64,000 bases of DNA. Origin: Hirundichthys speculiger. Lineage: Eukaryota > Chordata > Actinopteri > Beloniformes > Exocoetidae. The position numbers and the translations under genes are program-made. The notes under the pieces are model-generated. The model was not told the DNA's origin and searched no databases. It saw only the letters and a list, made by a program, of their open reading frames with translations. Shown here piece by piece: positions 23,501 to 33,366 of this stretch (positions are counted from its first letter, which is position 1; every line of letters starts with the position of its first letter). The stretch spans positions 2,232,001-2,296,000 of the forward strand of contig JAGFBZ010000814.1 in assembly GCA_018398805.1 (NCBI GenBank), written 5' to 3'.

Positions 23501-25723
23501 TGTAAAATAACACTGAATTAAACTTAAGGGCAGTTTAAGATTTCTTGAAATGACTTGTATGAATTGCATATGGTTGAAGGAGTGTCCTGGCTCATGTTGC
23601 CCTCTATCTTCTGGCTGTTATAAAACGGATATTTCAAGAATTTACACTTAACTGTGACCTTTCTGCACACTTGAAGTAAGGACTGTATGAACAAAAGATA
23701 CCTGATGATCCTTTTTCCCTCCAGGATATCAGACAATCGCTACACTACTCTGCCTTTCTTCCTGTTTGGAGATTTCAACTTCCGTCTGGACACTCTTAGT
23801 TTGATCCAGGTATGTAACAACAAACATGATCTCAAAGATTCAAAAACGTGGTGCATGAGCTTATCATTTTGACATAGAGCTTTCCTTTTGTTGGCACCTT
23901 TGTGTCCAGCATCTGTCCACTGAAGCAGATGTGCAGACAGTGAAAAAGGACAGCAGTAATGAAGTGGAGAAAATCATATGCGAAGAAAAAGACAATGACC
24001 GCCAGGTGATTTAAACAAAAATAACCCATTAAAACATTCATTAATAATTTTTTTCTTTTTTTTTTTTTAATCTTGATTTCACTTTACTCGCCTTTACATC
24101 TCCTGCAGGTGCTGCTTCAGATTGAGGAGAAGCTGTTTGCCTACCTGCACCAGGCAGCCTTCAGAGAGGACAACGGCAGAGCAGTAAGAGCACTGAACTG
24201 TACTAAAAAGAAGCTCAGGCTGACATGTCATAGATTTTAGATTAGACACTGTCATGAGAAGTAAAGTACTGTGAACTGGGCAAAAAAATCCTCCACGTTG
24301 TACTCACTCACTTCATGTTTTATTGTTTTATAAGCGTTGACATTTCCAGTAATGGCCTCCATTTCTCAGCTTTTGAAATATGACAAAGAGGTCGCAGCCT
24401 TTCATGATCTTATGAGGGAGGAGGACATCAAGTTTCCACCCAGGTAAGACTGAGCAACTTTCCTGCAAATGACACTTTTCCCATTCTTGGTTCCTGTTAC
24501 ACACACTTAAGCTTTTTTTTTCTTATCTCATGCTCAGCTACCCCTACAGTGAAGACTACACTAAACCAACACAGTACATGAACACTCGGTGTCCTGCCTG
24601 GTGTGATCGTGTCCTCATGTCACACACCATCCACGAGTTCATCCACAGGGTCAGTCAGAACAACTACATGTTGTACTGTATGTTTTCACACATTTCTACA
24701 GTGACAACCATAGTTTTCAGCTGAACACATGCTGTGGGTTAAAAGAATCGCTCTTGTTGTGAGGATCTTGAGTCAGTGCATTTCCTTAAGGGATTCCTCC
24801 CTGCTCAAGGTGGTGAGGAAGAGAGCTCTGACCATCCAGCAAAATGCGCAGCCATAAAACCTAAACTTACTCCACACCTCTCCATCAAGAAGCGCATCAC
24901 TCCTCAACTCATATCTTCTGTGTCTGCCAATAGTTAATCCTTCTTATCTCTGTAAAAGCCTTTTGGCTTCCTTACACACACATTCCAGCATGTTATAAAG
25001 ATCGTAAAAGGTATACATATTTTAAGAACAAAGACATTTATGTTACACTATGGTATATAGTAAAGTCAGTAATATTTTTCCATCACTTACAGAATAAACA
25101 GAGTTTTAAATGAGATTGTGGGATCTTCGCTGTCAAAACAGGGCTAATGCTACAACATACAACCAAAACTTACATTGTAATTGCCCGTGAATTATCTTAA
25201 TAATAAAATAAATTTGCCACGAAAATCTTGAATTCTATTCGTCTATCTAATGAAGTGTATTATTTATGGCTGATTCTTGATTTTTGTGTCAGTATATTTA
25301 TTGAAAACATATTGATTAAAATGTAATAAGCTCTAGGGTGGACAGGATTATCATATAACCCAGCCAAGGCAAATATACTGCTCTCTGTAACATTTGTCCC
25401 CAAGTATGACAAAATGACAATCTTTTAGTTGGAAGATAGTAAAAATCTCAAGCCTCATTGTTCAGTGAGGCACTTTGCTACTTTGTCCAGAAAAAAAAAT
25501 AATCAAGAAGTTATTTTTCTTTTCAGAGAGACGATGATGAGAAGAGTGTTGTGTATAACACAATAGGTCCTAATGTCTGTATGGGAGACCATAAGGTAAG
25601 AGTTTAAGAAACATAGCTATCGTGAAGGTCACGAATCAGCTGTGTGGAGTGACTCTTCCATGTTTTTTCTTTTTCTTATAGCCTGTATTCTTGTCGTTCT
25701 CACTGAAGACAAGTAACCATTGA
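6526..25723 (+). CDS. inpp5a-like: Type I inositol-polyphosphate 5-phosphatase, INPP5A-like, 15 coding exons, complete
   Basis: The family removes the 5-phosphate from Ins(1,4,5)P3 and Ins(1,3,4,5)P4, ending calcium signalling. Exons: 6526-6585, 14984-15025, 15232-15332, 15749-15836, 20856-20919, 21486-21589, 21796-21848, 23358-23477, 23725-23809, 23910-24005, 24109-24183, 24370-24443, 24538-24649, 25527-25595, 25682-25723. All borders are GT-AG and all phases join, giving 394 aa (human INPP5A is about 412). Visible motifs are [11 protein letters not shown] (10-20), the [11 protein letters not shown] metal-site region, [13 protein letters not shown], the catalytic GDFNFRL (226-232), CPAWCDRV (339-346) and GDHKPV (378-383). 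All active-site motifs look intact. The protein ends KTSNH, without the cysteine prenylation box of INPP5A. It is clearly more diverged than expected for the true fish inpp5a, so it is probably a paralogue. Confidence 0.92.
6985..6994. promoter_or_regulatory. Palindromic full CRE (GTGACGTCAC)
   Basis: A perfect 10-bp palindrome containing the CREB/ATF core TGACGTCA lies 400 bp into intron 1 of the inpp5a-like gene, beside its CpG-rich start. Function is inferred from the motif only. Confidence 0.4.
9241..9298. repeat. (GT)n and poly-G low-complexity tract
   Basis: Alternating GT with a few interruptions passes into an uninterrupted G run ending at 9298. The tract is likely unstable and prone to sequencing error. 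Confidence 0.9.
9420..10946 (-). mobile_element. Tc1-like DNA transposon, dead, interrupted by an insertion
   Basis: The left part starts with a terminus like CACTATATTGCCAACAGTAT and continues through 9754; the right part resumes at 10256. On the minus strand the right part encodes a Tc1 transposase fragment with [15 protein letters not shown], followed by an [13 protein letters not shown] stretch, typical of the central catalytic region. Frames are broken, a segment between about 10480 and 10500 is missing relative to the family, and the right terminal repeat is absent. The copy ends at a (GT)n tract near 10970. Confidence 0.75.
9755..10255. mobile_element. 501-bp insertion inside the Tc1-like element (possible solo LTR)
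   Basis: The Tc1 sequence 'catccatgtcttt' is broken here and resumes with 'tctttatggacc', leaving TCTTT on both sides (9750-9754 and 10256-10260), a plausible 5-bp target duplication. From 9770 the insert reads TG at one end and CA at 10255. On the minus strand it holds AATAAATGCTCTG, which resembles an LTR polyadenylation signal. The identity of the family is not established. Confidence 0.45.
11511..11560. repeat. (AT)n microsatellite
   Basis: About 25 uninterrupted AT units in intron 1 of the inpp5a-like gene, followed by a T-rich (TTTA)n stretch to about 11590. Confidence 0.95.
12592..12770. mobile_element. DNA-transposon terminal fragment
   Basis: AGTTAGGTCCAGACGTATTT followed by GGACAATGA and CACCACCACAATGGATTG resembles the end of a common fish non-autonomous DNA transposon family ('ttaggtccataagtatttggaca'). 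The partner end is not seen. Confidence 0.4.
13453..14082. repeat. 33-bp minisatellite, about 19 units
   Basis: The unit is CACCTCACACCTGGTGACAG followed by CAGGGATAGACTC, 33 bp in all, repeated about 19 times with near-perfect identity. One unit carries a 9-bp internal duplication of GGGATAGAC near 13642. Five neighbouring units (about 13807-13980) share a G-to-T change (CAGGTATAG), and one of these also has CACTTGG instead of CACCTGG. Because 33 is divisible by three and the unit has no stop in several frames, long open frames appear on both strands; these are by-products of the repeat. The array lies in intron 1 of the inpp5a-like gene. Each typical unit contains the E-box CACCTG. Confidence 0.97.
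16250..18563 (-). mobile_element. Tc1/mariner-like element split by a hAT insertion
   Basis: The left end near 16250 reads ACAGATGTGGACAATTTTGT, and the right end near 18535-18563 is a diverged inverted copy (GGGTGCTAACAAATGTATCT). On the minus strand, about 16750-16880 encodes [20 protein letters not shown], similar to the Tc1 'W(S)DETK..L.G...R' block. Frames are broken. The sequence before 17200 continues directly after 18101, so the hAT element at 17200-18093 inserted later. It lies in intron 4 of the inpp5a-like gene. Confidence 0.7.
17200..18093 (+). mobile_element. hAT-family transposon with perfect TIRs and TSD
   Basis: The terminal inverted repeats are CAGTGGTTCTCAACTGG at 17200-17216 and its exact complement at 18077-18093. 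The 8-bp target duplication TTATAGGC lies on both sides (17192-17199 and 18094-18101). Length is 894 bp, too short for an autonomous hAT. A plus-strand frame just before 17485 reads [15 protein letters not shown] then stop, resembling the N-terminus of ZBED-type hAT transposases, so this is probably an internally deleted derivative. It also contains a roughly 100-bp direct duplication (about 17506-17610 and 17713-17815). Confidence 0.9.
19428..19454. repeat. (CA)n microsatellite
   Basis: About 13 uninterrupted CA units in intron 4 of the inpp5a-like gene. Confidence 0.95.
22150..22205. repeat. LINE/SINE-type 3' tail fragment
   Basis: The stretch AATATACTTCATTGATCCCC followed by AGAGGGAACTAAAATTG matches the widespread fish retroelement tail of the 'tttattgatccccagagggaaattg' type. 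It is a short fragment in intron 7 of the inpp5a-like gene. Confidence 0.5.
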
Positions 25724-28700
25724 CTCTGATCCCTCCTAATGGTAAGGATATATGTTTGTGTGCGTGAATGTGTGCGTGTGATGCTTCCAGAGGGTGTATT
25801 CAGAGCGCCACCACAGTAATCTTGCACTGCTCCCTGGAGAGCCATAACCAGGCTGGCCCACTGGAGTCACGATATGAACTAAGATGAAGTGCCTGTGGGA
25901 CACAAGTGCTCCTTTGTGTCCTGTGTAGTTGGAGCACAAGCGATCAGCACCTTTCACTGATCTATGTCTATTGAATTCTCTCCACTGTCGCACTGTGGCT
26001 ACACATTAGGTGCATTGCAGGTCCTGTTTTCATTAATTACCATCTGGATGGTCAACCAGAGAGAAATTCATTGTGCCCGACAGCGTATCGGCATTTTTAC
26101 GGCCATGATTTTGTTTTGCTGCCATTTGAATTAATTTTTTTAAGGATGGACTGCTTTATCATGATTGACCTCCCTAAGTGGGCTTTAAAATGATGAGATC
26201 AGCACAGTACGTGAACCTGAAAGATGCTACAACTAGCTATTTCCTTTTTTTATCTTTTACATTTTGATGCTCAGGAAACATCAATCCTGACAGTGACTTG
26301 GTTTTTCTCAGACAACATACATTTTACAGTCTTGCATCATACAGCCATACATGTCTTACAGCCATTACATGTCGATAGCTCTGCAGTGGCTGAATTGAGT
26401 TTAATGTCTGATCTCATTGCTATACTTTTGTTTTTGTCTGCATGTGATTTGCATGTATGCGTTTGCTGCAGGTCAATAACCACAACACCCTCTGAGCTCA
26501 GCCACAATGGAAAATCAGAATGATTGTTGGCACTAGAAGAAAGTCTCCCCGCAGGACTTAACTCTGAGCTGTGAACTCTGCTCCTGGAATTCCATCCTGC
26601 CGCTGGACGATGCTTTTAATAGGACCAAATGTTGACCCTGACATTGATTGATTTTTTATATTTTTGAACATATACCTTTCTTTTTTCTGCAGGCAGTGTT
26701 ATATTAAAAAAAAAAAAACATCAAGAGTATTACCATTACTTATTTCTTACTAGGCCTAGATAATTTACAACCTCAAATCAGAATAGTTAGGATATAATCT
26801 CAAATGTACACAATTCACCACTGGGCGCATCCTTGTTAAAATGGGCATTTTGGCCGAACCTGATTAAATACGGACTGTAAATTGTAATGATCTTTTACAA
26901 GTTGATTACACGATTGCAGACAAGAGCTAGTATTGAGAAAAACTTTGATTTTTTTTTTTTTTTTTTTTTTTTTTTGAGGAACACAGGTGTGGAGTGAAAA
27001 GTGAAAAAGTAACGTTTAAAAACATGCTGCTCAAAGATTATTGGAAGGGATTTCCATATTTCCCCTATGGTGCATAATATCATTAAACAATTTGAGGAAT
27101 CTGGAGGAATTTTGTTGGATAAAGGGTAAAAGCACAAGTCTAACCTGGACACCAGTGACCTCAGAGCCTTCTGACTAAACAGCATCAAGAAGTGTCATTC
27201 ATCACCGGCTGATACAACCACATGGGGAAGAAAGTGTGTTGGAACCTTTTGTCAAAGACCAAAATACATTCACAAATGTCACTTTATGGTACAAAAAAAG
27301 ACCTTTAAGTAAACATTGTCTAGAAGCAGTGTTGCCATCTCTGGGGATGGAGGCATTTGGGATGGATCATCACTGAGTAGAATCTGCATTTTGGTCAGGG
27401 GACTCAGTATTCCAGATCTAGAGAGTTCAGAGAAATTAGTGCTCTGTACCAAAGATGAAATGGACCGTCCAAACTGGCAACATTAATACAGAAAAGTACT
27501 TTGAGGTCTTAGAGCAACATGTTCCTCTTTCAAGACAGCATTTTTTGAGACATCATTGCATTTTTCAACAAGATAATGCAGAACTACATTCTGCACCATT
27601 ACAAAGGCATGTCTGAGGAAGAAGAGGGTGCAGGTATAGGACCGACCCATCTGCAGTTCTGACCAGTCTTCAGCAGAATGCAAAGAGAATTTAAAAACAT
27701 GTTTGTTTTTAAGTTTTCTTTTTCTGTATATCACAAATTTTTCTGATGTGGGGTTGTATTCAAACTCTTGATTAAGTTGGGTCTCCACTTAATCAGGAGT
27801 ACCAATAGAGTGATTAAAATCAGAAAAAGTAATCCCTGCAGAGGATGTTAAATTGCCTCATTAAACCAGTTGGTTGACAGGCACTACTTTTATGACGTCC
27901 ACCTTCAAGCTTTTACCACAATCATGCAAAAAATTTTGGATCTTAAATATCAACTATGTGATATCAGTCTTACAAGTTTTCTGTAGTAGTTTTTTATGTC
28001 ACGCTTGGTTTAGGTTTTTAGTTTTAGTCTTTTTTTTGTGTGTGTGTTTTTTTTAATGTCACTGTAGCATTTTACACACAGGATGGTTTGATGTTCTTAA
28101 AAGATAAAACCAAATTCTTGAAGGATGTCTCAAGTTATATTTTTCCTACATGTGTACACGTAGACACAGCAGCTCTGACTGTGGATGATTCTATTCTGAA
28201 TCTGTTTTCTTTTTAAAATACTCCAACTTTTGACAGCCTCATAATGTAGATCTAACACTACAAAGGCCAGTAACATTTTATAGCAGCAACAAAGCACTTA
28301 CAGCAGTTTTATTAGCTGTGATAAGAGATGAATGTCTAACTTACAACAGAATACATTTCCATATACAGCTTATAGTTTTGCTGTTGTTTTTTTTCTATGT
28401 ACAGCCTGTACATAAGACCAAGTGCTTTATTTCACAAGCTACCGTCCCACTCAGCAGTGGTGGGCTTGCAACTTTTAGCTGTCCTCACTCAGAAAGTCCT
28501 CAGTTACTCTCCTCAGCACCTTCAGATCCATCTCTCTCACTGTAGTTTGGTTAACATACACCTTCATTGCCAAAAGAGTTATACAGTCAGACTCTTGTGT
28601 TTATTTCCAGTTTTGTTCAAAGAATGTGGATGTTTTATTTGAATTTGTAAAGACCATATACATGCAGTATACACCTATGTGGGTGCACAGTGGTGCAGGC

Positions 28701-29150
28701 AATGTTTTCATTTTCTTTCTTTATATTTTACTTTTTTCCTTCATTCATTGTCTCATCATGTAGCACCAGTGCAGTGTAAATGTTCAGTTTCATGCTTGAC
28801 CTTACTTTATTGATAATGTTTTGAGTAAAATATGTTTGCTACTTGTTATATTTTGCTTGTTTTTCGTGATGAAACGCGTCATGAAACAGTACATTCCCTA
28901 TATTTGTATCAAAATGCATGCATATGTTCGCAAATATACAAAATAAGTTTTAATTCTAATGACTTGTTTGTACACTTGCATTGTAGCCGCACCATAAGAA
29001 ATGATGCAAACTAAGTGTAGAATGGTTTCTAATATAATAAAATGGGAGTCGGTAGTGGAGTTGGTTGCAAGGCCAGTATTATCTTCAGTTTAACTCTTGT
29101 TTAACACTAGCTCCATCATTGTGTTGTTTCACTTTTGTAAATAAAGTGTC
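25724..29150 (+). other. 3'UTR and downstream flank of the inpp5a-like gene
   Basis: After the stop at 25723 there is a good donor-like site (AATG/GTAAGG) at about 25741, and an acceptor-like site before GTCAATAACC at about 26472. A spliced 3'UTR is therefore possible. Candidate poly(A) signals are ATTAAA near 26703 and AATAAA near 29034 and 29139. Where the transcript ends is unknown. The region also holds a transposon relic (26985-27790) and no other gene I can support. Confidence 0.4.
26985..27790 (+). mobile_element. Mariner-superfamily transposon relic (ISRm11-like type)
   Basis: Diverged plus-strand remnants keep the order of a common fish element: 'catcaccggctgatacaacc', 'gttgccatctctggg', then TTTTTCAACAAGATAATGCA with 'actacattctgcacc' and 'ggaagaagagggtgcaggt'. 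The middle block reads like FQQDNAE.HSAP, resembling the conserved QQDNA.PH core of a DDE transposase. There are many frameshifts and no intact frame. Confidence 0.55.
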
Positions 29151-30946
29151 ACCCTCAGTAACACGTTGTAGTGTCATCACTTTGCAGTTCCTGTGTCTGC
29201 GGAAATGCAGCGTGAATGCGGTGTTTCTAGCTACCGTACACCTGAAGGTTCTTGCCTTAAGTGACACATGAATGCTCTGAAACCTGAAATATCAGGTTAG
29301 ATACTGTATTCCGCAGTGTTTCCTGTTTCAAGGAAGAGTGACACAAATCTTAACCAGAGCGTTTTGAGTTTGTCCTATTTTCCATTCAGCCACAATGACA
29401 TGATTAACACCAATGCTGACTTTTTTTTGTCATAAGACTGAGGAGACATCATCCAGAATCATAAAAAAACAGCACAATGCACAATCAGTAACCTGGACTC
29501 AGTGGTACTGTATGTCTGTTATGCATTCAGTTTCCGTAGTTAAAGATTTATCCATCGTGAGCTGCATTTGTGTGGCAGATGAACGATAACATCTTAAAGA
29601 AAGCAGGTCATAAGGCTGCCCTCCAAAGCTGTAATGAGTTGGCTGTTCAGGACATTTTGTTCAGACTGTAAATCTCCAGCCCAAGGTGCTGCTAAATTTG
29701 TGACTGATGCTCACCTTCATTACTGGTTCATTTTGTGTTGATTCAGTGGTCTCACTCAGACAGATCCACATAAAATTTCAAGACAAAGCCTCTTGGGTGG
29801 AGATCAAAGCAAGACCTCCAATGAACTAAATGCACATTTACATAATAGCAAAGCTGCACCACTGACTTGTCACAGTCCAGCAAATGTTATCCATGTTGTT
29901 TGTGGTCCTCAGTGTGATTAATTTCCATGCAGATATTTCTCCGCAGAATTCCTCCATTTTTTTTTTTTTTTTTTTTAGGATCATTTGGCCTTCTGTCAGC
30001 AGATTGAACTGTATGGAGACTAAAGTCACTGAGAAAATAGGGCACAAGCCAATTTGTTGATATTGATTTTATATCAGAGTGGGTTGCAGGGGTCATTTTC
30101 TTCAATTAAGCCATACCACAGCAGTAAATCACCCAAGATTTGACCTCTAACCTTCTGCCCAGAGTTTGCGCCCTTTTGATCGCCATTTCAATTTCAACTG
30201 TCACTTGGCAAATATGCCATCACAACTTGAACCACTCCACCCAAATAATCTTTATCTAAGTTTCATTTTTCATTTTAAATCAGAAAAGAAAATCCACCAA
30301 CTCTAATAAATAACTCACAATAATTTATTATTCACAGTTTTGGGTGCTTTTTTTTTTTACATCATTATTTTTGAATACTTTTACAGTGTACTTCAAAACC
30401 AAGTTGAAAACAATGTCCCCATTACATTCAAAAAGGAACAGAAGAGTATAATAGCAGATTCTAACACGCCATTGACCAACACTTTTTAAAATGCTAATAA
30501 CAAATTCCTGCCTTTGAAACAGCGTGTATTTAGGCCTGACATGAAACCGTCAACAGTGTCAGAGAATGTCTCATCTGTCAGAAATATTTGTCCTACATCA
30601 TCTTACCGAAACATTTATCAACTTATTTCCTGAAGTTTTGAGTGAAGAGATAAAGAAATGTGTTTCTCGTTTTTTTTCCATTTTTCCCAAGGAAAGTAAT
30701 ATGTTTGATTGTTTTTTTTAAAACATATGGCACATCTTTTCATAGCTTCATTTTGAATTTTATTTAGTCACACAGCTTCACTTATTCAAAAAAGAGAGCC
30801 TCCAGTCCACTCACATACAGATTTTTCACAGAAGTTTACCAAGTTCTGTCAAGAGCATAATCCCCTCACGTGACAGGCCAGGGATTTTTCTTTTTAAATT
30901 CAAACTAAGCATTTTAAGCTTAATTCTCACAGCCTGTTTGTTCTTT
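29150..30946. other. Intergenic spacer between inpp5a-like and nkx6.3
   Basis: This is AT-rich and contains no exon, ORF or repeat family I recognise, apart from T-runs (for example 29957-29979). Short frames lack supporting motifs. Confidence 0.45.
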
Positions 30947-30958
30947 TGCGCATGCGCA
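30947..30958. promoter_or_regulatory. Palindromic NRF1-type site
   Basis: TGCGCATGCGCA is a perfect match to the NRF1 consensus and a perfect palindrome. It sits about 110 bp downstream of the nkx6.3 stop, next to its proximal poly(A) signal. Function there is unknown. Confidence 0.35.
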
Positions 30959-30962
30959 ACTG

Positions 30963-30968
30963 TTTATT
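30963..30968 (-). terminator. nkx6.3: nkx6.3 proximal poly(A) signal
   Basis: The minus-strand hexamer AATAAA lies about 103 bp past the nkx6.3 stop codon. A second, more distal candidate is the TTTATT near 30756. Confidence 0.5.
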
Positions 30969-31070
30969 GATTGAGCTCTGTATTTGAAACTAATTACATT
31001 GATGACGGCATGCGGGTCTGCAGAGTAGCGCGTGTAGGTGTGTGTGTCTGCAGGAAAGTGCGTGACTGTG

Positions 31071-32745
31071 TCAGACGGGGTGCGGCCCGAGGCGCAGGAC
31101 CGAGAAAGCCCTGCGGTGCTTGCGCAGCAGCAGCCGGATCTTATCGTCGTCAGAGTCGGGGTCCAGGGGCTTGTTGTACTCCTCGTCCTCCACCTCGTTC
31201 TCCGAGGCCTCCCCGCCCTGTCCCGCGTGGCTTGTCTGCGTGGAGCTCGGCTCAGAGGCGCTCTTCTTCCTCCACTTGGTGCGTCGGTTCTGAAACCACA
31301 CCTGACACACAGACAAGGCTGTTTGCTGCATGTCTGTAGGCGTGTGAGTCATGTTGGATGAAGATGTGTTGCCTAACAAGAGCTTCTTGTTTACAGAGAT
31401 TACCGGAAAAGACTATGACCTAATTTTTTTTTTTTTTTCAGAGCTGTGAGAAAATGCTGGAGTCTGACCTGCTTTCTATTCTGAAAAAACCCAAATTCTT
31501 GCACTTGTAATTCCTTTCATAAGTAACTGCTGTTGCATCTTTCAAAACATGAAAAAACAAAACAAACACACACACACACACATTCAAATAATAATAATGA
31601 AAAAGACACAAAATATGATGATTGCATGATGGGATAGCATGATTTTACATGAGCCTCACCTTAACCTGTGATTCAGTCATTCCCAGAGAATAGGCCAGTC
31701 TCGCTCTCTCTGGTCCAGCCAAGTATTTGGTCTGCTCAAAGGTTTTCTCCAGAGCAAATATCTGATGCCCACTGAATGTTGGTCTGGTGTGTTTCTTCCT
31801 GTTGGGCATTTCTCCCAGAGAGCCACTGTCTGGAAATGAAACATCAAAGCAGAAAACATGCAAACATTCAAGTTTTTCTGTTCTTAAAACAGGTTTTAAA
31901 CTCTGGCGCTGAAGAATGTCCCACTTGTTGTAATAGCTGGGTCACATGTGTCGTAGTTCATGTCTGTATAAGCAGATTAAATGATAATATTCACATTCAC
32001 AGCATCTCTATTAAAAAACATTTTTATATCTTTAAAAAAATAATTGATCCAAAAATTGTTTTTAACATTTGATTGAATGTTTGAAATACAGATAAAAACT
32101 AATTTTATAAATACAAATATTTCAATTAAATCAAACATCTAACCATCTCTCTGCCACTGATGCTTGCTTGACATTATGTACTCCCTGAATCTGTCTGACT
32201 CACTAATATGAACCTGCTGCTTTCCTGGATAGTGTAACACCGTCTTGTTGAGTCCTCACAGACAGACACAGGGAAGTTGTGCTGTGCTGATGATCTGGAT
32301 GCTGAGAAGGTCTGCAGCATTTAGACTCACTGTTGGTGCACTGCTGCCTTCCTCCTCTCCAGTCGCAGCTGCTCTCTGCCCAACAGCTCATGCTGCGACC
32401 CTTCATTGGGCACTCTGTGCCAAGCTTGGAGAAGCCACCCAGCGAGGGGTTGTAGTCTCGGTTGTAGTACATAGACGTGCTGGTTACGGAGGGGCCGAAT
32501 CCTCCCATGGAGGAGTATCCGGACAGCAGAGTGGTGGTGCCCGTGGAGCCCACGCCGACCATGGAGCGGCTCAGGATGTCGCTGATGCCGTGCGGCGTCC
32601 CTGGCTGCAGCTGGCTGTTGAGGCCTGGGTTGAGCTTGTAGAAAGAGTTGGGCACGGAGTACTGGCACACGGGTGCCTTCAGGTCTGAGGGGAACTGGTT
32701 CAGGTTGTTGTTGAACAGGAAAGACCCCTGGATGTTTGGATCCAT
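31071..32745 (-). CDS. nkx6.3: Homeobox protein Nkx-6.3, complete
   Basis: This is a nuclear homeodomain transcription factor of the NK6 class, acting in gut/stomach endocrine and neural patterning in other vertebrates. Minus-strand exons are 32331-32745, 31660-31829 and 31071-31301, with GT-AG borders and compatible phases, giving 271 aa. The start [13 protein letters not shown] matches the family N-terminus. An eh1-like repressor motif, [12 protein letters not shown], is at 49-60. The homeodomain spans about 149-208 ([20 protein letters not shown], then a [20 protein letters not shown] stretch and [13 protein letters not shown]), and splicing falls just before VWFQ. The acidic [12 protein letters not shown] and [13 protein letters not shown] tail is diagnostic of NKX6.3 rather than NKX6.1 or 6.2. 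It is transcribed opposite to all its neighbours. Confidence 0.96.
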
Positions 32746-33044
32746 GGGAAGTACTTTAACTCTACCTCCAAATATCAGCAACACATCCAAAGCGATCCGG
32801 GTTGGAAAAGACCCTTGATGACCATAGAAGGAGTCTGCCAGTCTGGATCTGGGACCACACCCTCAGTCCCTAAATACTCAATCAAATAAGTGCACAAGTA
32901 GCAGTCTCAACACAGTCCTCTGAAGTCTGTCCAAGCCGCTGCCACATGCACTATGAAGCGGTTATCCACAGTTTGGCATGTGACAGCTCCATGTCTGTTG
33001 TCTCAGATGAGCCCTCTCGATTTTGGGGTTCTCCTACAGACTCA

Positions 33045-33215
33045 TGCCTCCTGCAGGCTCTCTCCTCAGAAGTCATAAATAAGCAGTATCTGGAAATGGA
33101 GTGGCACCTTGATAAAGATGGTCCGCATTAGAATGCTGCCTTGGATTGGCCTGGGTCTCACAGCTTTAATGCCTTTCTATTGGCTCCACGATGAGAGCCA
33201 AGCCTTTTATTGGAC
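33045..33215 (-). promoter_or_regulatory. nkx6.3: Promoter of nkx6.3 with three CCAAT boxes and TATA-like box
   Basis: Three plus-strand ATTGG motifs (CCAAT on the coding strand) occur at 33145-33149, 33179-33183 and 33209-33213, spaced 34 and 30 bp. A minus-strand CTTATTTATG, TATA-like, lies at 33074-33083, about 65 bp downstream in the transcript direction. The start of transcription should then be near 33045, giving a 5'UTR of about 300 nt before the ATG at 32745. Confidence 0.55.
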
Positions 33216-33320
33216 GGCAGCAGATTAATAGTTTTTTGAACAGGTGGAGTGGGAACAAGTAGATTTTCTGATGGCCTGCCATGTCTGAGCGAGCGCGTTG
33301 CTGCTGAAACACACAGAGGA

Positions 33321-33366
33321 GATGAGGAGGAGGAGGAGGAGGAGGAGGAGGAGGAGGAGGAGGAGA
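33321..33366. repeat. (GAG)n microsatellite
   Basis: An almost pure GAG/AGG repeat, about 100 bp upstream of the nkx6.3 promoter elements. The poly-Ser and poly-Pro frames it creates on the minus strand are not genes. Confidence 0.95.

Noticed and set aside
27483..27788. 101-codon minus-strand frame
   Set aside because: It is antisense to a decayed mariner-type transposon.
32245..32688. 147-codon plus-strand frame
   Set aside because: It is antisense to nkx6.3 exon 1 and has no motif of its own.
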